Below are positions 1 through 9,891 of a stretch of DNA of 38,736 nt, piece by piece. Origin of the DNA: a bacterium (GTDB lineage Bacteria; SM23-81; DAOVCL01); NCBI GenBank assembly GCA_029932675.1, contig JAOZPP010000026.1:1-38736 (forward strand), given 5' to 3'. Each line of letters opens with the position of its first letter. The first letter of the stretch is position 1. The notes under the pieces are model-generated. The model did not search any database and was not told the origin of the DNA. It worked only from the letters and a program-made list of their open reading frames with translations. Made by a program: the position numbers and the translations under genes.

Positions 1-48
1 CCTAAAAGCAAACACAATTTTTAAAAACAACCTAATTATACCAGGGAC

Positions 49-325
49 AGGTCTTCAGACCTCTCCGCAGGGTTTCCTGAGCTAAAGCAGGTACCGCACT
101 CGTAGTGCGGGTAGCACCCCCGAGCGGTCAGATGCCCACATCTGACCGCAAGGATGAAAGAGTGACCTCAGTGGAAATGAGCCGTCAGATTCCCTGATCT
201 GATGGAGAAAGGAAGAGTGGCAGAACTGGGGTTCTGCCACCTCAGAAGCGGACAGACATAAATGTCTGGCCCTACAAAACAAATTGGGCTAAAGCCCGAA
301 TAAGGTTACCCCGGCTAAAGCCGGG
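49..325. repeat. Array of short perfect palindromes (REP-like)
   Basis: At least eight separate hairpins follow one another: AGGTCT/AGACCT (49-62), CCGCACT/AGTGCGG (94-110), CGGTCAGATG/CATCTGACCG (125-148), TCAGAT/ATCTGA (185-202), GTGGCAGAAC/GTTCTGCCAC (217-240), CAGACAT/ATGTCTG (253-268), GGGCT/AGCCC (286-297) and CCCGGCT/AGCCGGG (310-325). Loops are 2-6 bases. Related units recur at 21482-21507 (GGTGGC..GCCACC) and 35891-35984 (the stretch AGCGGTCAGATGCCC is shared exactly). No convincing gene lies in 1-710 apart from the start at 711. These resemble REP/BIME-type intergenic palindromes; no transposase of that kind is in the window. Confidence 0.75.
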
Positions 326-463
326 TAGAAGGGGTTTCTTGGGCTTATGGTTTTTGACAACTTGATCGGGAATGATCCAGTGAACCTTCAGCCTTGGGCA
401 TTCAAGAGGAGTTTCCTCCTCCTTGATGGGGAGGGCTAAGTTCCCCTTCAATCCATTTTCTTG

Positions 464-492
464 TTGACAAATTACCATCAATCTGGTAAATT
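464..492 (+). promoter_or_regulatory. Sigma-70-type promoter upstream of the truncated gene at 711
   Basis: TTGACA at 464-469, 17-base spacer, TAAATT at 487-492. The -35 is consensus and the -10 has one mismatch in a key position. It points at the gene at 711, leaving a leader of about 210 bases. Confidence 0.55.
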
Positions 493-710
493 CAATAAAG
501 AGGTCCTTCAGGGGTAGATTAATCAGAAGGAGACTGATTTCCTGCCCTCATCTATGATAACCTCCCTTTCTCAGCAGTTTTTTTGGGATTTGTGCTTTCT
601 CTGAGACCCCGTTGAGGTAACTTTCTCCCATAACTTTACCTCAGTGGTTTTCAATCCATATTTGTCTAATGCCTAATTTGCTTCAAGCTACGAAATAGGG
701 GGTAGATAAG

Positions 711-1082
711 ATGAAAAAATGTCTGTGCTTAGGAATTCTGCTCATCCTTTTATTTTTTGGGATGGTCCGGAGTAATAGCTCTGCCCAGGGGATAACCTTC
801 TCCCCCAGTATCAGGGTGGATGATGATACCACCGCTGAACCCCAGTCTTCCCCTTGTATGGCTGCCTATGGGGATAGCAACATCTATATAGCGTGGCATG
901 ACTGGCGGGATTGGCACTCCACTGGATGTCTAAACCTCTATTTCTCCAGTTCCTTTGATGGGGGGAGAACCTGGACGAAGAATCTGAACATAACCAACAA
1001 CTCCACACCATGGCCAGACTTACCTAATAGCCTGATGGTATTTCATAAACCCATTGGGATCAATGAACCCATTTTTCCTTGA
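711..1082 (+). pseudogene. Truncated exported sialidase/BNR-like protein
   Basis: Reads 123 residues. Residues 1-26 form a signal peptide (MKKC followed by a hydrophobic core and a cleavage-like SSAQG). Residues 30-100 look like the first blade of a BNR/sialidase-type beta-propeller: an IRVDDDTTAEPQSSP start, AAYGDSNIYIAWHDWR, then SSFDGGRTWTKN, which matches the Asp-box pattern SxDGGxTW. Such proteins normally run several hundred residues with several blades; here the reading frame stops after about one blade, without a sorting domain. I see no downstream remainder in the other frames before 1371. A poly-G-rich SD-like stretch precedes the ATG. Most likely a decayed remnant; a short functional product is less likely. 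Confidence 0.6.
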
Positions 1083-1107
1083 CAGAAGTAGTGAGAAGGT
1101 GTATATT
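1079..1107 (+). promoter_or_regulatory. Sigma-70-type promoter for the exported protein at 1371
   Basis: TTGACA at 1079-1084, 17-base spacer, TATATT at 1102-1107. It overlaps the stop codon of the truncated gene and would give a leader of about 255 bases before the ATG at 1371. The rest of 1108-1370 shows no gene. Confidence 0.6.
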
Positions 1108-1370
1108 TAAAATAGAATATAGACCAAGAAGTTCGTTTACAATTTCTCCTCTTTTTGCTGGGCTCAGTTGAAAATCTACACCTAATTTTGGACCTTGTTT
1201 ATGGTTAAATTAGTCTTCTCTCCTCTGATCTCAGTGAAGAATTCTCCTCTGAATTTCCCTCTTCATTAAGAGATTCTCCCTTTCCCTTTCATCCTCCTGT
1301 GCAATGCTCTCCATCAGATAAACTCCAAGAAATTTTCGGTGAAACTTAAACCCTTAACCGGGAGGACAAA

Positions 1371-3515
1371 ATGAGAAGAAGTGCAATTACTTTAGCAATC
1401 TTGGTGGTTGCAGGAGTAGCTTTTGGAAATCCGAGTATCAGCTCTGCAATATCTAAAGAGAGGGCCAACATTACCCTTTCCTTTGTGGCCGATGATGGGG
1501 CCATTCACTCCCTGGGGTTAGCTAAAGGGGGAGTGGCTATTGATACCATCCAGTATTGCTTTGATATTGGAGATCCAAATACGCCTGCAGGAGCCCTTGA
1601 TTATACCTGCACTCATGACTCCGTCTGGTGGCAATTTACACCAATTGCCGACGGAACCCTAATGGCAGTGCAAGGCTGTTTTCACACATCGGGCATGGCC
1701 AAACTATACGTTTGCCGTTATATGAAAGACGAGTGTTATTATCTAATGGATGATCCAACTATCAATCCCAATCTTCTACCCTCTCAACTATTTTGGAATA
1801 TAACCAACAATGATAGTATCTGGCAGACTAAGGATCTTATGGCTTACTCAGATGACTATCATGTTCCTTTGTTAGCTGACACGGATTATGCAATAGGCTA
1901 TCGCACAGATAATGAGGGTCATCCATATATTAACTACGATTATCCAGATGAAAGGTATACACCACCCCACTGGCGTTTTTCATATTGCCATCAAACGATT
2001 GATTCAAATTGGCTTCCCTGCCTTGCTCATTTTCCTCCTCATGTGAGAACCTATTGGGTTTATAACCCTTATGGCTCCTGGCCTCCCTATGTAGAAATTA
2101 TGTTACGAGTCATAGTAGAATACCCTTCTCCCCCTCCCATAGCTACCGACCTAAGTCAGTTGATGGATTCCTTTCCAGGGAATCTCAGCAAGGTGGTTAA
2201 TGTCCAGGTGCGAGAATTGGATGGCTATCTCCAAAGGGCTGAACTCTATTGGAAGGTGAGAAACACAGGGTTTTTGGACAGTACCCGGATGCAGCTTGAA
2301 TCTCCCCAGGCTACTTACTACACCGCTTGGGGAAATATCACCGGCAGCTATTCTTCTGGTGATACCATAGACTACTGGTGCCATTTCTGGGATGATGATG
2401 GTCAAAGGGAAAGGTGGGTTAAAGGAGAGGAGCCTGTAAAGACCTTTATCATAAGAAAGTTGCATTCTGATGCAGACATACTTTTGGTTAATGACCAGGG
2501 AGGGGATAGAGAAGGGTTTTACCGGCAAATCCTGGATAATTTAGGATACCAGTATAACTACTGGTCGGTAAGTGATTTTCACGGGTTAAATCAATCAGTA
2601 ATCGGGGCGGGGGACTGGAACACAGCGATAATCTTCGGTGATTGGGCAGCAACTCTCCCTGGTAAGGATTATCTTCCCGATGATCTCTGGGTTTCCTTCT
2701 TAGAAGGGGGAAGTGATACCCTATCACGCAATGTCCTCTACATAGACCAAGATTACTTTTGTGCTCATCGAGAGGATTATGACTGCGATTTCGATGGTGG
2801 TCTCAGCCCAGGGGAGTTTTTGTATGACTACTTTGGGGTGAGGAAGGCCCAAAGCGATGTGCCCAACAGGGATACCCTTTTTACCTTCATTGATACCCTA
2901 ACGGCCAATGGTCTGGTTGGTCATACGTTTCAGTTATCTCCGGATTCTGTCAATGGTGCTAGTTGGACCGACTATACCAGGGCGAGAGAAGGAGGAGCAG
3001 ACCTGTTCTTCGCCGATGTGGGTGGAGATACCTGTGGGGTGAGGTATGAGGGTCCCGGATTCAAGACGGCCTTTCTACCTTTTTTATTAGAGGCAGCAAT
3101 TGATCCGGCGACCAAGGAGCCCTTAGCCGAGGCCGACAGCCTCATTCACGGCATTCTCCGCTGGTTTGGCACTAAGGATTCTCTGAGTGTAGTAAGGGGT
3201 AGTAGGGGGACTCAGTTATTACCCGTGAGGTTTGGCCTCTCCCAGAATTATCCCAACCCCTTCAACTCCACCACCCTCATCCGCTACACTGTTCCAGCCA
3301 TCAGCCATCAGCTACCAGCAGTCACTCTGAAGATATACAACATCCTGGGGCAGGGAGTAAGAACCTTGGTGGATAAGGAACAAGGGGCTGGCTACCATCA
3401 GGTTCTGTGGGATGGGAGGGATAACAAAGGTCATCAGGTGGCCAGTGGTATCTACCTCTTTCGATTGAAGGTAGGGGATTATGCAAAAGCAAGGAAAGCT
3501 GTGTTGCTCAGGTGA
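1371..3515 (+). CDS. Large exported protein with C-terminal type IX sorting domain
   Basis: 714 residues. An N-terminal signal peptide (MRRS, hydrophobic core, AFGNPSISSA) targets it to the Sec pathway. The middle is not a family I can name; residues about 365-580 begin with DADILLVNDQGGD and carry a YWSV / AIIFGDW pattern similar in layout to the VVDDD domain of the next gene. From about residue 622 there is a classic type A sorting domain: [12 protein letters not shown], an S/T-rich strand, [33 protein letters not shown] and a final KAVLLR. This domain is recognised by the type IX secretion machinery and removed after outer-membrane passage. GGGAGGAC precedes the ATG by about six bases. Likely a surface-attached or released protein; substrate unknown. 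Confidence 0.8.
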   Translation: MRRSAITLAILVVAGVAFGNPSISSAISKERANITLSFVADDGAIHSLGLAKGGVAIDTIQYCFDIGDPNTPAGALDYTCTHDSVWWQFTPIADGTLMAVQGCFHTSGMAKLYVCRYMKDECYYLMDDPTINPNLLPSQLFWNITNNDSIWQTKDLMAYSDDYHVPLLADTDYAIGYRTDNEGHPYINYDYPDERYTPPHWRFSYCHQTIDSNWLPCLAHFPPHVRTYWVYNPYGSWPPYVEIMLRVIVEYPSPPPIATDLSQLMDSFPGNLSKVVNVQVRELDGYLQRAELYWKVRNTGFLDSTRMQLESPQATYYTAWGNITGSYSSGDTIDYWCHFWDDDGQRERWVKGEEPVKTFIIRKLHSDADILLVNDQGGDREGFYRQILDNLGYQYNYWSVSDFHGLNQSVIGAGDWNTAIIFGDWAATLPGKDYLPDDLWVSFLEGGSDTLSRNVLYIDQDYFCAHREDYDCDFDGGLSPGEFLYDYFGVRKAQSDVPNRDTLFTFIDTLTANGLVGHTFQLSPDSVNGASWTDYTRAREGGADLFFADVGGDTCGVRYEGPGFKTAFLPFLLEAAIDPATKEPLAEADSLIHGILRWFGTKDSLSVVRGSRGTQLLPVRFGLSQNYPNPFNSTTLIRYTVPAISHQLPAVTLKIYNILGQGVRTLVDKEQGAGYHQVLWDGRDNKGHQVASGIYLFRLKVGDYAKARKAVLLR

Positions 3516-3579
3516 TCCCGCGTAAATTGCTTTTTTGGGTTTAATCCTTTCGTCAAAGAGCCTATAGGAGGTGAGGAAA

Positions 3580-6363
3580 ATGGGTTTGGTTAGATTCCGA
3601 GGGGGAAAGGTCCTCAAGGCCTTAGTCTTTCTTTTATCTTCTGCCTGTTTCATATTCCTCATTTTAGCCTCACCAGGGAGATGTAGGCACCATAAGAGGT
3701 CTACGTCTATTCCTTCTCTTGGTGAGCAGATGGGGAAGTGCAACCTGATAAAAGGGGATAGTGCTTTCACTCCCATGGTGACCTGGATCGGGGGAAGGAA
3801 CTTAGCTAGGATTCCCATCAGCAATGGGGGGTTGACCGGTCTCTATGAGGCCCCCTCTGACTGGGATGGAACCTATGATGGGGATATAGTTGAGGGTTAC
3901 ACTGTTTGGAACGGATATTGTGCGGAGTATCCAACAGGGACAGGCCAATATTACCTTTTCTCCTCTGGCATCTGGGTAGGAGCCATCTGTCCTATCATAG
4001 TTGGTGGAGACACGATTGGCTATGAGCCCAGGGTAGCCACGGGTGCCTATACCCCGGATATGAGTGTGATGAGCCCACTCTATTTGAGCAGCCAGATAAT
4101 TCCAGAGGGTGAACCTGGGGCAGGGGATTACCTTTTTGCCCGCCCTGGAGTTGATCCGGAACCATATCAAAGGCGCTGGCCCTATGCCGACACTGCCTCC
4201 ATTAATCCTAAGAGGAGGGCATACTTTGGCACGGACGAATATGATCTGGATCGAGGTCGTGGGGATATGGTCTCTCTTCAAGATTCCTGGGCGGTGATGG
4301 GGGATTGGATCCCCGAAGATGAGGGAAATTTCTTGTGGCCCTCCTCTGGCTATGATACAAAAGGTCTGGGCATCCGACTTGAGCAGAGAACCTACTCTTG
4401 GGGTTACGGGTTTCCTATTGGGGATTTTATTTACCTTAACTACAAAATACGGAATATGAATGACTTCCCCCTGGACAGCGTATATTTAGGATTTTATATC
4501 GACGGGGACGTAGGGCCAGCTCCCCTTACAGGTTTTGAGGGCCCAAATGATGATCTGACTGGCTTTGACAGATCTCGCCATTTAGGATATATCTATGATC
4601 ACAATGGATGGGAGCCTGGGTGGCTATCTAAAGGAGGTTACATAGGTGTTGCTCTCTGTCAAACTCCGACCAATCCAGGTGACTCGGTCCAATTGGGAAT
4701 GACTGCCCTCTCCACCTGGGTGAGGGAGGACCAAGGGGATGAGGGTTTCGTTGATCATGAAGGGATGGATGCCCTTAAGTATGCCGAGCTTACTGGTATA
4801 AACATCCCTAATGATAACCAACCCGATGAGATATTTGAGGTCTTGACTATCCCTTGTGATGTTAGATTCCTTATTTGCAGTGGGCCATACCACACTTTAG
4901 CCCCGGGAGAGGAGATAGAGATAACCCTCGCTATTGCTGTGGGCTCAACTTATGATGAGTTCATAGCCAATGTGGATTCGGCAATTTCGTTCTATCAAAG
5001 GGGATATGTCTATTTCGATGATGATCCACCGGAGGTCAATTGTTGGCTTTCTGCGGTAAGGCCAGTTTACTCGGCTCCAGGGACGGAGGATACCATTTCC
5101 GTCTATGTGGGAGACCCGTCTGGGGTCTCAAAGGTTACCGCCCAAATCGGAGGTAAGGAAGGTGAGATCTTGGATAGCCTTGATCTCCCGGTGGGCAAGG
5201 GGGGATTCTGTAAAGGAATCTGGAGGAATCCACCAGATAAAGAAAGTGATTATACCGTAAGCGTTACGGCTAAAGACCGATTAGGCAATGAGAAAAGTTG
5301 GGCTAATGTCTGTGGCTTTACCACAAAGCGCTTTGAAAAGACAGCAGATATTTTGGTTGTTGATGATGACAATTACAACTGCCCTAACTGGGGACCTACT
5401 CGCAAACCTTATGAGATTTACTATACCACTGCCTTAGAGGCTGAGGGTCTCCCTTATGATCTTTGGAGCGTCTACCTTTATGGTATTCCCAGTGATACCA
5501 TTATGAGCCAATATGCCGACGGGGTGGTCATCTGGCTAACCGGGGACAAAGCTGGATTAACCCAGGAGGAGAAGGATTGTATACGATCTTTTCTGCAGGA
5601 TGCAGGGGGCAATATCTTTCTCTCTGGACAGGAGATCTATCAGGATGATCCCGTATTCTTTCTGGAGAACTTTTGGATATACCAGAAGGGTGATGTGGAC
5701 TTAGCCAATCTTTGGGTATCAGGGGTGGAAACCGATTCTATGACTATGGGGATGAGATTCAACTTAGAAGGTGGAACAGGCGCTGGTAACCAGAGATACC
5801 CGGATAGGGTGGAGCCAAACACCTGGTTGGGGGCTAGCTCGATATTCACCTACGAGGGGTACTCCGGTTCCGGCAAGGCTACGGCAGGGGTTAAGTTTGT
5901 TAATGATAAATACAAGGCCATCTACCTCGGCTTTGGGTTTGAGGCCATAGGTTCTGATAGCCTGAGAAGGGGATTTATGAAGAACGCCATTGAATGGTTG
6001 ACCAGACCAAGTGGCATTGGTCGGGAAGATAAAGGGGGAACTCTTCCCGAACCCTTTTCCCTCTCTCAGAACTACCCTAACCCCTTCAACTCAACGACAG
6101 TGATCAGCTACCAGTTGTGCCATTCCGAGCATAGGTCAGCGGTCAGTCCGCTCCACACCACCCTGAAGATATACAACATCTTGGGAGAGGAAGTAATTAC
6201 CTTAGTTGATGGGGAACAGAGAGCAGGAGACCATCAGGTTACTTGGAATGGGAGAGATAGCGATGGGAAGGAGATGTCCAGCGGGATCTACTTCTGCAAG
6301 TTATGGGTGAAAGGGGATAGGTTAGAGGTGGTAAGGACACGAAAGATGCTCCTTTTACGTTAA
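3580..6363 (+). CDS. Large exported protein with type IX sorting domain
   Basis: The start is placed at ATG 3580: the upstream in-frame GTG at 3571 lies inside the Shine-Dalgarno AGGAGGTGAGG and cannot be the start. About 927 residues. A basic N-terminus and hydrophobic segment ([21 protein letters not shown]) form a signal peptide. The first ~450 residues are rich in Gly, Asp and aromatic residues and look like a beta-rich surface domain without a named family. Around residues 465-560 there is an Ig-like stretch, followed from about 590 by a [11 protein letters not shown] domain with [14 protein letters not shown] and [11 protein letters not shown], the layout of ThuA/class I amidotransferase-like folds seen in exported proteins. 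The C-terminus is a sorting domain ([12 protein letters not shown] ... KMLLLR). It sits 64 bases after the previous gene, so the two are probably co-transcribed. Confidence 0.8.
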   Translation: MGLVRFRGGKVLKALVFLLSSACFIFLILASPGRCRHHKRSTSIPSLGEQMGKCNLIKGDSAFTPMVTWIGGRNLARIPISNGGLTGLYEAPSDWDGTYDGDIVEGYTVWNGYCAEYPTGTGQYYLFSSGIWVGAICPIIVGGDTIGYEPRVATGAYTPDMSVMSPLYLSSQIIPEGEPGAGDYLFARPGVDPEPYQRRWPYADTASINPKRRAYFGTDEYDLDRGRGDMVSLQDSWAVMGDWIPEDEGNFLWPSSGYDTKGLGIRLEQRTYSWGYGFPIGDFIYLNYKIRNMNDFPLDSVYLGFYIDGDVGPAPLTGFEGPNDDLTGFDRSRHLGYIYDHNGWEPGWLSKGGYIGVALCQTPTNPGDSVQLGMTALSTWVREDQGDEGFVDHEGMDALKYAELTGINIPNDNQPDEIFEVLTIPCDVRFLICSGPYHTLAPGEEIEITLAIAVGSTYDEFIANVDSAISFYQRGYVYFDDDPPEVNCWLSAVRPVYSAPGTEDTISVYVGDPSGVSKVTAQIGGKEGEILDSLDLPVGKGGFCKGIWRNPPDKESDYTVSVTAKDRLGNEKSWANVCGFTTKRFEKTADILVVDDDNYNCPNWGPTRKPYEIYYTTALEAEGLPYDLWSVYLYGIPSDTIMSQYADGVVIWLTGDKAGLTQEEKDCIRSFLQDAGGNIFLSGQEIYQDDPVFFLENFWIYQKGDVDLANLWVSGVETDSMTMGMRFNLEGGTGAGNQRYPDRVEPNTWLGASSIFTYEGYSGSGKATAGVKFVNDKYKAIYLGFGFEAIGSDSLRRGFMKNAIEWLTRPSGIGREDKGGTLPEPFSLSQNYPNPFNSTTVISYQLCHSEHRSAVSPLHTTLKIYNILGEEVITLVDGEQRAGDHQVTWNGRDSDGKEMSSGIYFCKLWVKGDRLEVVRTRKMLLLR

Positions 6364-6569
6364 CGTAGCCCAGGCAGTGATCACTGAACGAGTGGTGCAA
6401 TAGGAGGCTATTGTAGCTCCCCGCTCGTCTGATTCTTTGGGTTTGACCTTTCGTCATTGGCTTAGGACCTCCACCCCTGGTGAGCTTTGGCAAAGAGAAG
6501 GTATGGTTGGCCGGGGCAGAGCGGAGTCCTCCTGGGTCCAGTAGAAGATTCTTTCGCTCTGCTAAGCCC

Positions 6570-8960
6570 CTACCTTTCCCTCCAGATCTGTTTATATCTC
6601 ACATAATCCTTGAGGACCATCTTCAGGTAAGCCCTTGTCTGGCTGTAATCTATCCTTTCTACAAAGCAGTCTATATCCAGGGGTTCCTTTAGTCCCCTCT
6701 TCCACCTGAGCACGTTGGTTGGTCCTCCATTGTAGGCGGCCAAGGCCATCTCCGGTCTTCCGCCAAAACGATGCAACTGTTGGAGCAGGTAGCGGATTCC
6801 CAGGTCTAAATTGAGATCCATCTGGTAAAGTTCCTCAGGGGAAGTATGCATCCTTCCCAGAGAATGGGCCACTTCCTTCCCTGTGGAGGGCATAATCTGC
6901 ATTAGACCCAGTGCCCCAGATCTTGAAGTGGCAGCAGGGTCAAACCTGCTCTCCCTCCTAATCAGGGCTAAGACGAAGAGAGGGTCCAGATTAGCTCTGT
7001 GGCATCGCTGCCAGACTTCATCTAAGAGATGAACTGGGTAGAGCCAGCGGTGAAGATAAGGGGGGAGGTCATTTTGCCCATTTTTCTGAGCCCAGCTCTC
7101 TATCCAAGAGGCGACCTTATGGCCTCTTAAGTTCCAACCAAATTGGGAATATAAACTCAAAAGGTTAGAAAGTGCTAAAGGATCTCCCCATTCAGCCTTT
7201 TCCACCCAGGTAAACTCCGCTTTGGCTTCCTTTATCAACCCAAGATTTGCCAAGAGCCTTCCCTTTTGGAAGTGGGGATTTTCCTCTAAGGACGGAGAAC
7301 CACTGAGGCGGAAATTTCTCCTTACCCAATGGGCGAAGTGGGATCTCTCCCTGACTATTTCCCTGAACCTTTTGACCTTTATCATCAATCCGGAGGATGA
7401 ACTGATGAAGGGAGTGAATTCATCCCTCCCACTAAGGAGGGATTTAGCCTTTAAGCCATAATAGGAATAGGGATACTCCTGGGCCAATTCTTTCAGCACC
7501 CTCTTCGCTTGATTGATCTTGCCCATCCTTTGATAGATCTTGAATCTCCAGTAGAGGGTGGTCTTCAAAAAAGGGCTTTGTCCATAGAGCTGGGAGAACC
7601 GTCTCAGCAATGAAAGGGATCTGAGCCAATCTTCGGTTTGGTAATAGCAGAAGGCAGCCCTCCACAAGGATTGATCTGCCAGCCTCCCTTGAGGATAATG
7701 GGTTTGGGCCATCAAATATTGAGTGGCTGCCCCGGGGTAGTCCCCGCTTTCCTCCAAGACCCTTCCAGCCAAGAATAGTGCCTTCTCCGCCTCAGCTTCC
7801 TTTGGGTAGCGGAGGGAGAAGTCCCGGAACCTCCAAAAGGCATCATGCAAGTTTCCCAGTTTCCAATCACATAGGGCAACCTTGATTTTGGATTTGATGG
7901 CGAAAGGACTTTGGGGAAATCTTGCAATTACAGATAGATAGGTTGACCGAGAGGGTAAATATTCACCCAGCCTGAAGAGTGAGCTCGCTTTCAGGAAGGT
8001 AGCTTCATCTGCCCATCTTCCTCTTGGGTGGGAATTTAGGTAGGCCTCAAATTGCTCGATGGCTTCCCTCCACTTCCTTTTGTGGAAGTAGACCCTGCCT
8101 ATAAGGAATCTCTCCAGAGGGTTGAGTCTTTCCCCTTTTATTCTCTTAATTTTCTCTACTACCTTACAGGCAAGGGGATTCTGAGGGAAGGATTGAATTG
8201 CCCTAATGTAGTGGTTCAAGGCTGTGGAGGTCTTTCCCATCGATTCATAAATTTCCCCAGCCTGTAATAGGAAGTCGATGTTGTCCCCCCAGTTCTTAAT
8301 TATGTCCAGGGCCTGGGGGAAATTCCCTAACTGGATGTGAGCTTTTACTATCAGTCTCTGAGATCTCCGGTAGAGGCTGCTCTGCTCTGGGACCTGGGAG
8401 AGGAGATGAACAGAGTTTGCTGGTTCCCCCAAATTGAGGTAGCATTTCCCAAGAAGATAAAGGGCATAATCGTAAAGGGGGTAATCCCTGTTGAGGGTTT
8501 TCAAATGATCTATTGCCTTTCGCCACTCCCCTAATTTAGTGAATGAGTATCCCATTAGGAAGTGGAGAGCAACCCCCTTCTCCCCACAGGCAGCCAGCCA
8601 CGCTGTAGCGGCGCGGTAGTTCCCCTCCTTCAGGTATAATCTGGCCAAAGCCCATTTGGCCTCTTCTGCTTGGGGGAGATGGTAGAGGAGAAGCTGATAA
8701 GCTCTGATCGCTTCTCCTCCCTGGCCGAGCTTCTCATAGCAACGGGCTAACCTTTGCCTCCATCTTATCAGAAGCTCTGGATCTGCCCAGAGGGAGATAA
8801 GATCGAGGTAATCCCCTTTGGCCCTTTGATAATCCCCCCAGATGAAGGCCTCCTCCGCATCCCTCTCTAACCTTGCCAGCCTTTGCGGGAGTTGAGCAGC
8901 AGGGGCAGGGTGGAGGGGAAGAAAGAGCCAAACTCCCACTATTATTGATCCAAATCTCAT
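6570..8960 (-). CDS. TPR-repeat soluble lytic murein transglycosylase
   Basis: The ATG at 8960 is preferred to the TTG at 9005, because it starts directly at a signal peptide (MRFGSIIVGVWLFLPLHPAPAAQ). 796 residues: an all-helical array of tetratricopeptide-like repeats (residues ~25-600, with many ALARLYLKEGNYRAA-type units) followed by an SLT domain near 645-795. The catalytic glutamate lies in IRRESRFDP (about E670), followed by GALGLMQIMPSTG and AAYNGGP, the standard family-1 transglycosylase motifs. It cleaves the MurNAc-GlcNAc bond of peptidoglycan to form 1,6-anhydro ends, in the periplasm. Organisation matches Slt70, with a longer TPR region than the E. coli enzyme. An 8-bp inverted repeat (GCAGAGCG, 6516-6562) just past the stop could act in termination but lacks a T-run. 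Confidence 0.9.
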   Translation of the reverse strand: MRFGSIIVGVWLFLPLHPAPAAQLPQRLARLERDAEEAFIWGDYQRAKGDYLDLISLWADPELLIRWRQRLARCYEKLGQGGEAIRAYQLLLYHLPQAEEAKWALARLYLKEGNYRAATAWLAACGEKGVALHFLMGYSFTKLGEWRKAIDHLKTLNRDYPLYDYALYLLGKCYLNLGEPANSVHLLSQVPEQSSLYRRSQRLIVKAHIQLGNFPQALDIIKNWGDNIDFLLQAGEIYESMGKTSTALNHYIRAIQSFPQNPLACKVVEKIKRIKGERLNPLERFLIGRVYFHKRKWREAIEQFEAYLNSHPRGRWADEATFLKASSLFRLGEYLPSRSTYLSVIARFPQSPFAIKSKIKVALCDWKLGNLHDAFWRFRDFSLRYPKEAEAEKALFLAGRVLEESGDYPGAATQYLMAQTHYPQGRLADQSLWRAAFCYYQTEDWLRSLSLLRRFSQLYGQSPFLKTTLYWRFKIYQRMGKINQAKRVLKELAQEYPYSYYGLKAKSLLSGRDEFTPFISSSSGLMIKVKRFREIVRERSHFAHWVRRNFRLSGSPSLEENPHFQKGRLLANLGLIKEAKAEFTWVEKAEWGDPLALSNLLSLYSQFGWNLRGHKVASWIESWAQKNGQNDLPPYLHRWLYPVHLLDEVWQRCHRANLDPLFVLALIRRESRFDPAATSRSGALGLMQIMPSTGKEVAHSLGRMHTSPEELYQMDLNLDLGIRYLLQQLHRFGGRPEMALAAYNGGPTNVLRWKRGLKEPLDIDCFVERIDYSQTRAYLKMVLKDYVRYKQIWRER

Positions 8961-9066
8961 CTCTTCTAAGGAACTAAAATTACCTTGTAGGTCGATATTT
9001 GCCAATTGGGATCCAATGAACTGGGCTGAGAAACCCTTAGCAACTAAAGTCTCCCTGAATTAGAGG

Positions 9067-9094
9067 AATATATCTTTTAAATTTTTAAAGTCAA
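9067..9094 (-). promoter_or_regulatory. Promoter of the lytic transglycosylase gene
   Basis: On the minus strand TTGACT (9094-9089), 16-base spacer, TATATT (9072-9067). It reads towards the ATG at 8960 and lies back to back with the plus-strand promoter at 9131, about 37 bases away. Confidence 0.6.
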
Positions 9095-9130
9095 GCCATC
9101 ATTTTTCTAAAAATTGGAGTTAAAAAGACC

Positions 9131-9159
9131 TTGACAGAGGCATAATTTTTTGGTATAAT
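9131..9159 (+). promoter_or_regulatory. Perfect-consensus sigma-70 promoter
   Basis: TTGACA at 9131-9136, exactly 17 bases, TATAAT at 9154-9159: both hexamers match the consensus completely. Transcription would start near 9166, giving a leader of only about 15 bases that consists mainly of the GGAGG ribosome site at 9171. Such strength is unusual for a gene of this type and suggests either high expression or repression by a bound regulator. Confidence 0.85.
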
Positions 9160-9180
9160 TACACCATCAAGGAGGTAAGG

Positions 9181-9891
9181 TTGGTAAAAAATGTAAAGAA
9201 AAAGATAGAGAGGTTCAACCGTAAGTTCAAATCCAAGGGGGGGATAGCTCAATTCAGAAAGATGGTAGAGAGGCGTAATACTCTTCAGCAGATAGGGAAC
9301 CATTTTGGTTTCTCTCGGCAGAATGCTTGGCAATTATACAATGACCTCTATGATGAACCCTATTCTAAGATACGGAAGGAGAGGACTACTCTGGCGATAG
9401 AGAGGAGGACGAACACCTTAGAGGGAAAGTTGGAATTGTACCGCAAAGGAGGGAGTGCTTGGAGAAGGATATTTTATACTAAGGTGGTGAGGGAGGAGGC
9501 GATGCAGAGGGGGTTGGAGGTAAAACTTATAGGTAACACTTCCTCTTATGTGGGACTTTATATTAATGGTTACCGGGTTATCGTCTCTGGGACAAAGACC
9601 AAAAGGGTTTTCTATAACACCAAAGGGAGAGAACCTCAGATCTACTACCGTTTTCACGTCTCGCCCCGGGAATGCGACTTTTATGTCTTCGTCTTGGATA
9701 GAGGGAAGAAGAATTATCTCTTCTACATAATCCCCCGCGAAAAGATAGAGAGCCTCAGGGGGGTTAATCTGAAGGCCAATTACGATGTCCAACTACCTCC
9801 CGGATCATCCGGAAGGCCCCCTTACAACTTAGGGAAGAGCAAGTATAAGGAGCATCTGGGGGCATGGGATGTGTTTGCCTCTCCAAAGTGA
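9181..9891 (+). CDS. HTH protein with PD-(D/E)XK-like C-terminal domain, unknown function
   Basis: Start is TTG 9181, five bases after GGAGG (9171-9175); the nearby ATG is out of frame. 236 residues. The basic N-terminus is followed by a helix-turn-helix at about residues 33-56 (TLQQIGNHFGFSRQNAWQLY), like those of site-specific recombinase or resolvase tails. The C-terminal part (about 95-215) has alternating strands: VKLIGNTSSYVGLYINGYRV, VIVSGTKTKRVFY, YYRFHV, CDFYVFVLD, KNYLFYIIPREKI. This order resembles the fold of group I intron-type PD-(D/E)XK endonucleases, where the equivalents would be DxxL and VQVKxA; here those catalytic acids and the key Lys are not obvious, so the fold would be inactive. 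The fold assignment is inference. It overlaps the lipoprotein gene by 28 bases and is probably co-expressed with it. Could be an autoregulator of the divergent promoter pair. Confidence 0.6.
   Translation: MVKNVKKKIERFNRKFKSKGGIAQFRKMVERRNTLQQIGNHFGFSRQNAWQLYNDLYDEPYSKIRKERTTLAIERRTNTLEGKLELYRKGGSAWRRIFYTKVVREEAMQRGLEVKLIGNTSSYVGLYINGYRVIVSGTKTKRVFYNTKGREPQIYYRFHVSPRECDFYVFVLDRGKKNYLFYIIPREKIESLRGVNLKANYDVQLPPGSSGRPPYNLGKSKYKEHLGAWDVFASPK

Noticed and set aside
272-481. 69-residue minus-strand frame near the palindrome array
   Set aside because: Its end is made of palindrome sequence and its start lies in the plus-strand promoter; no recognisable domain.
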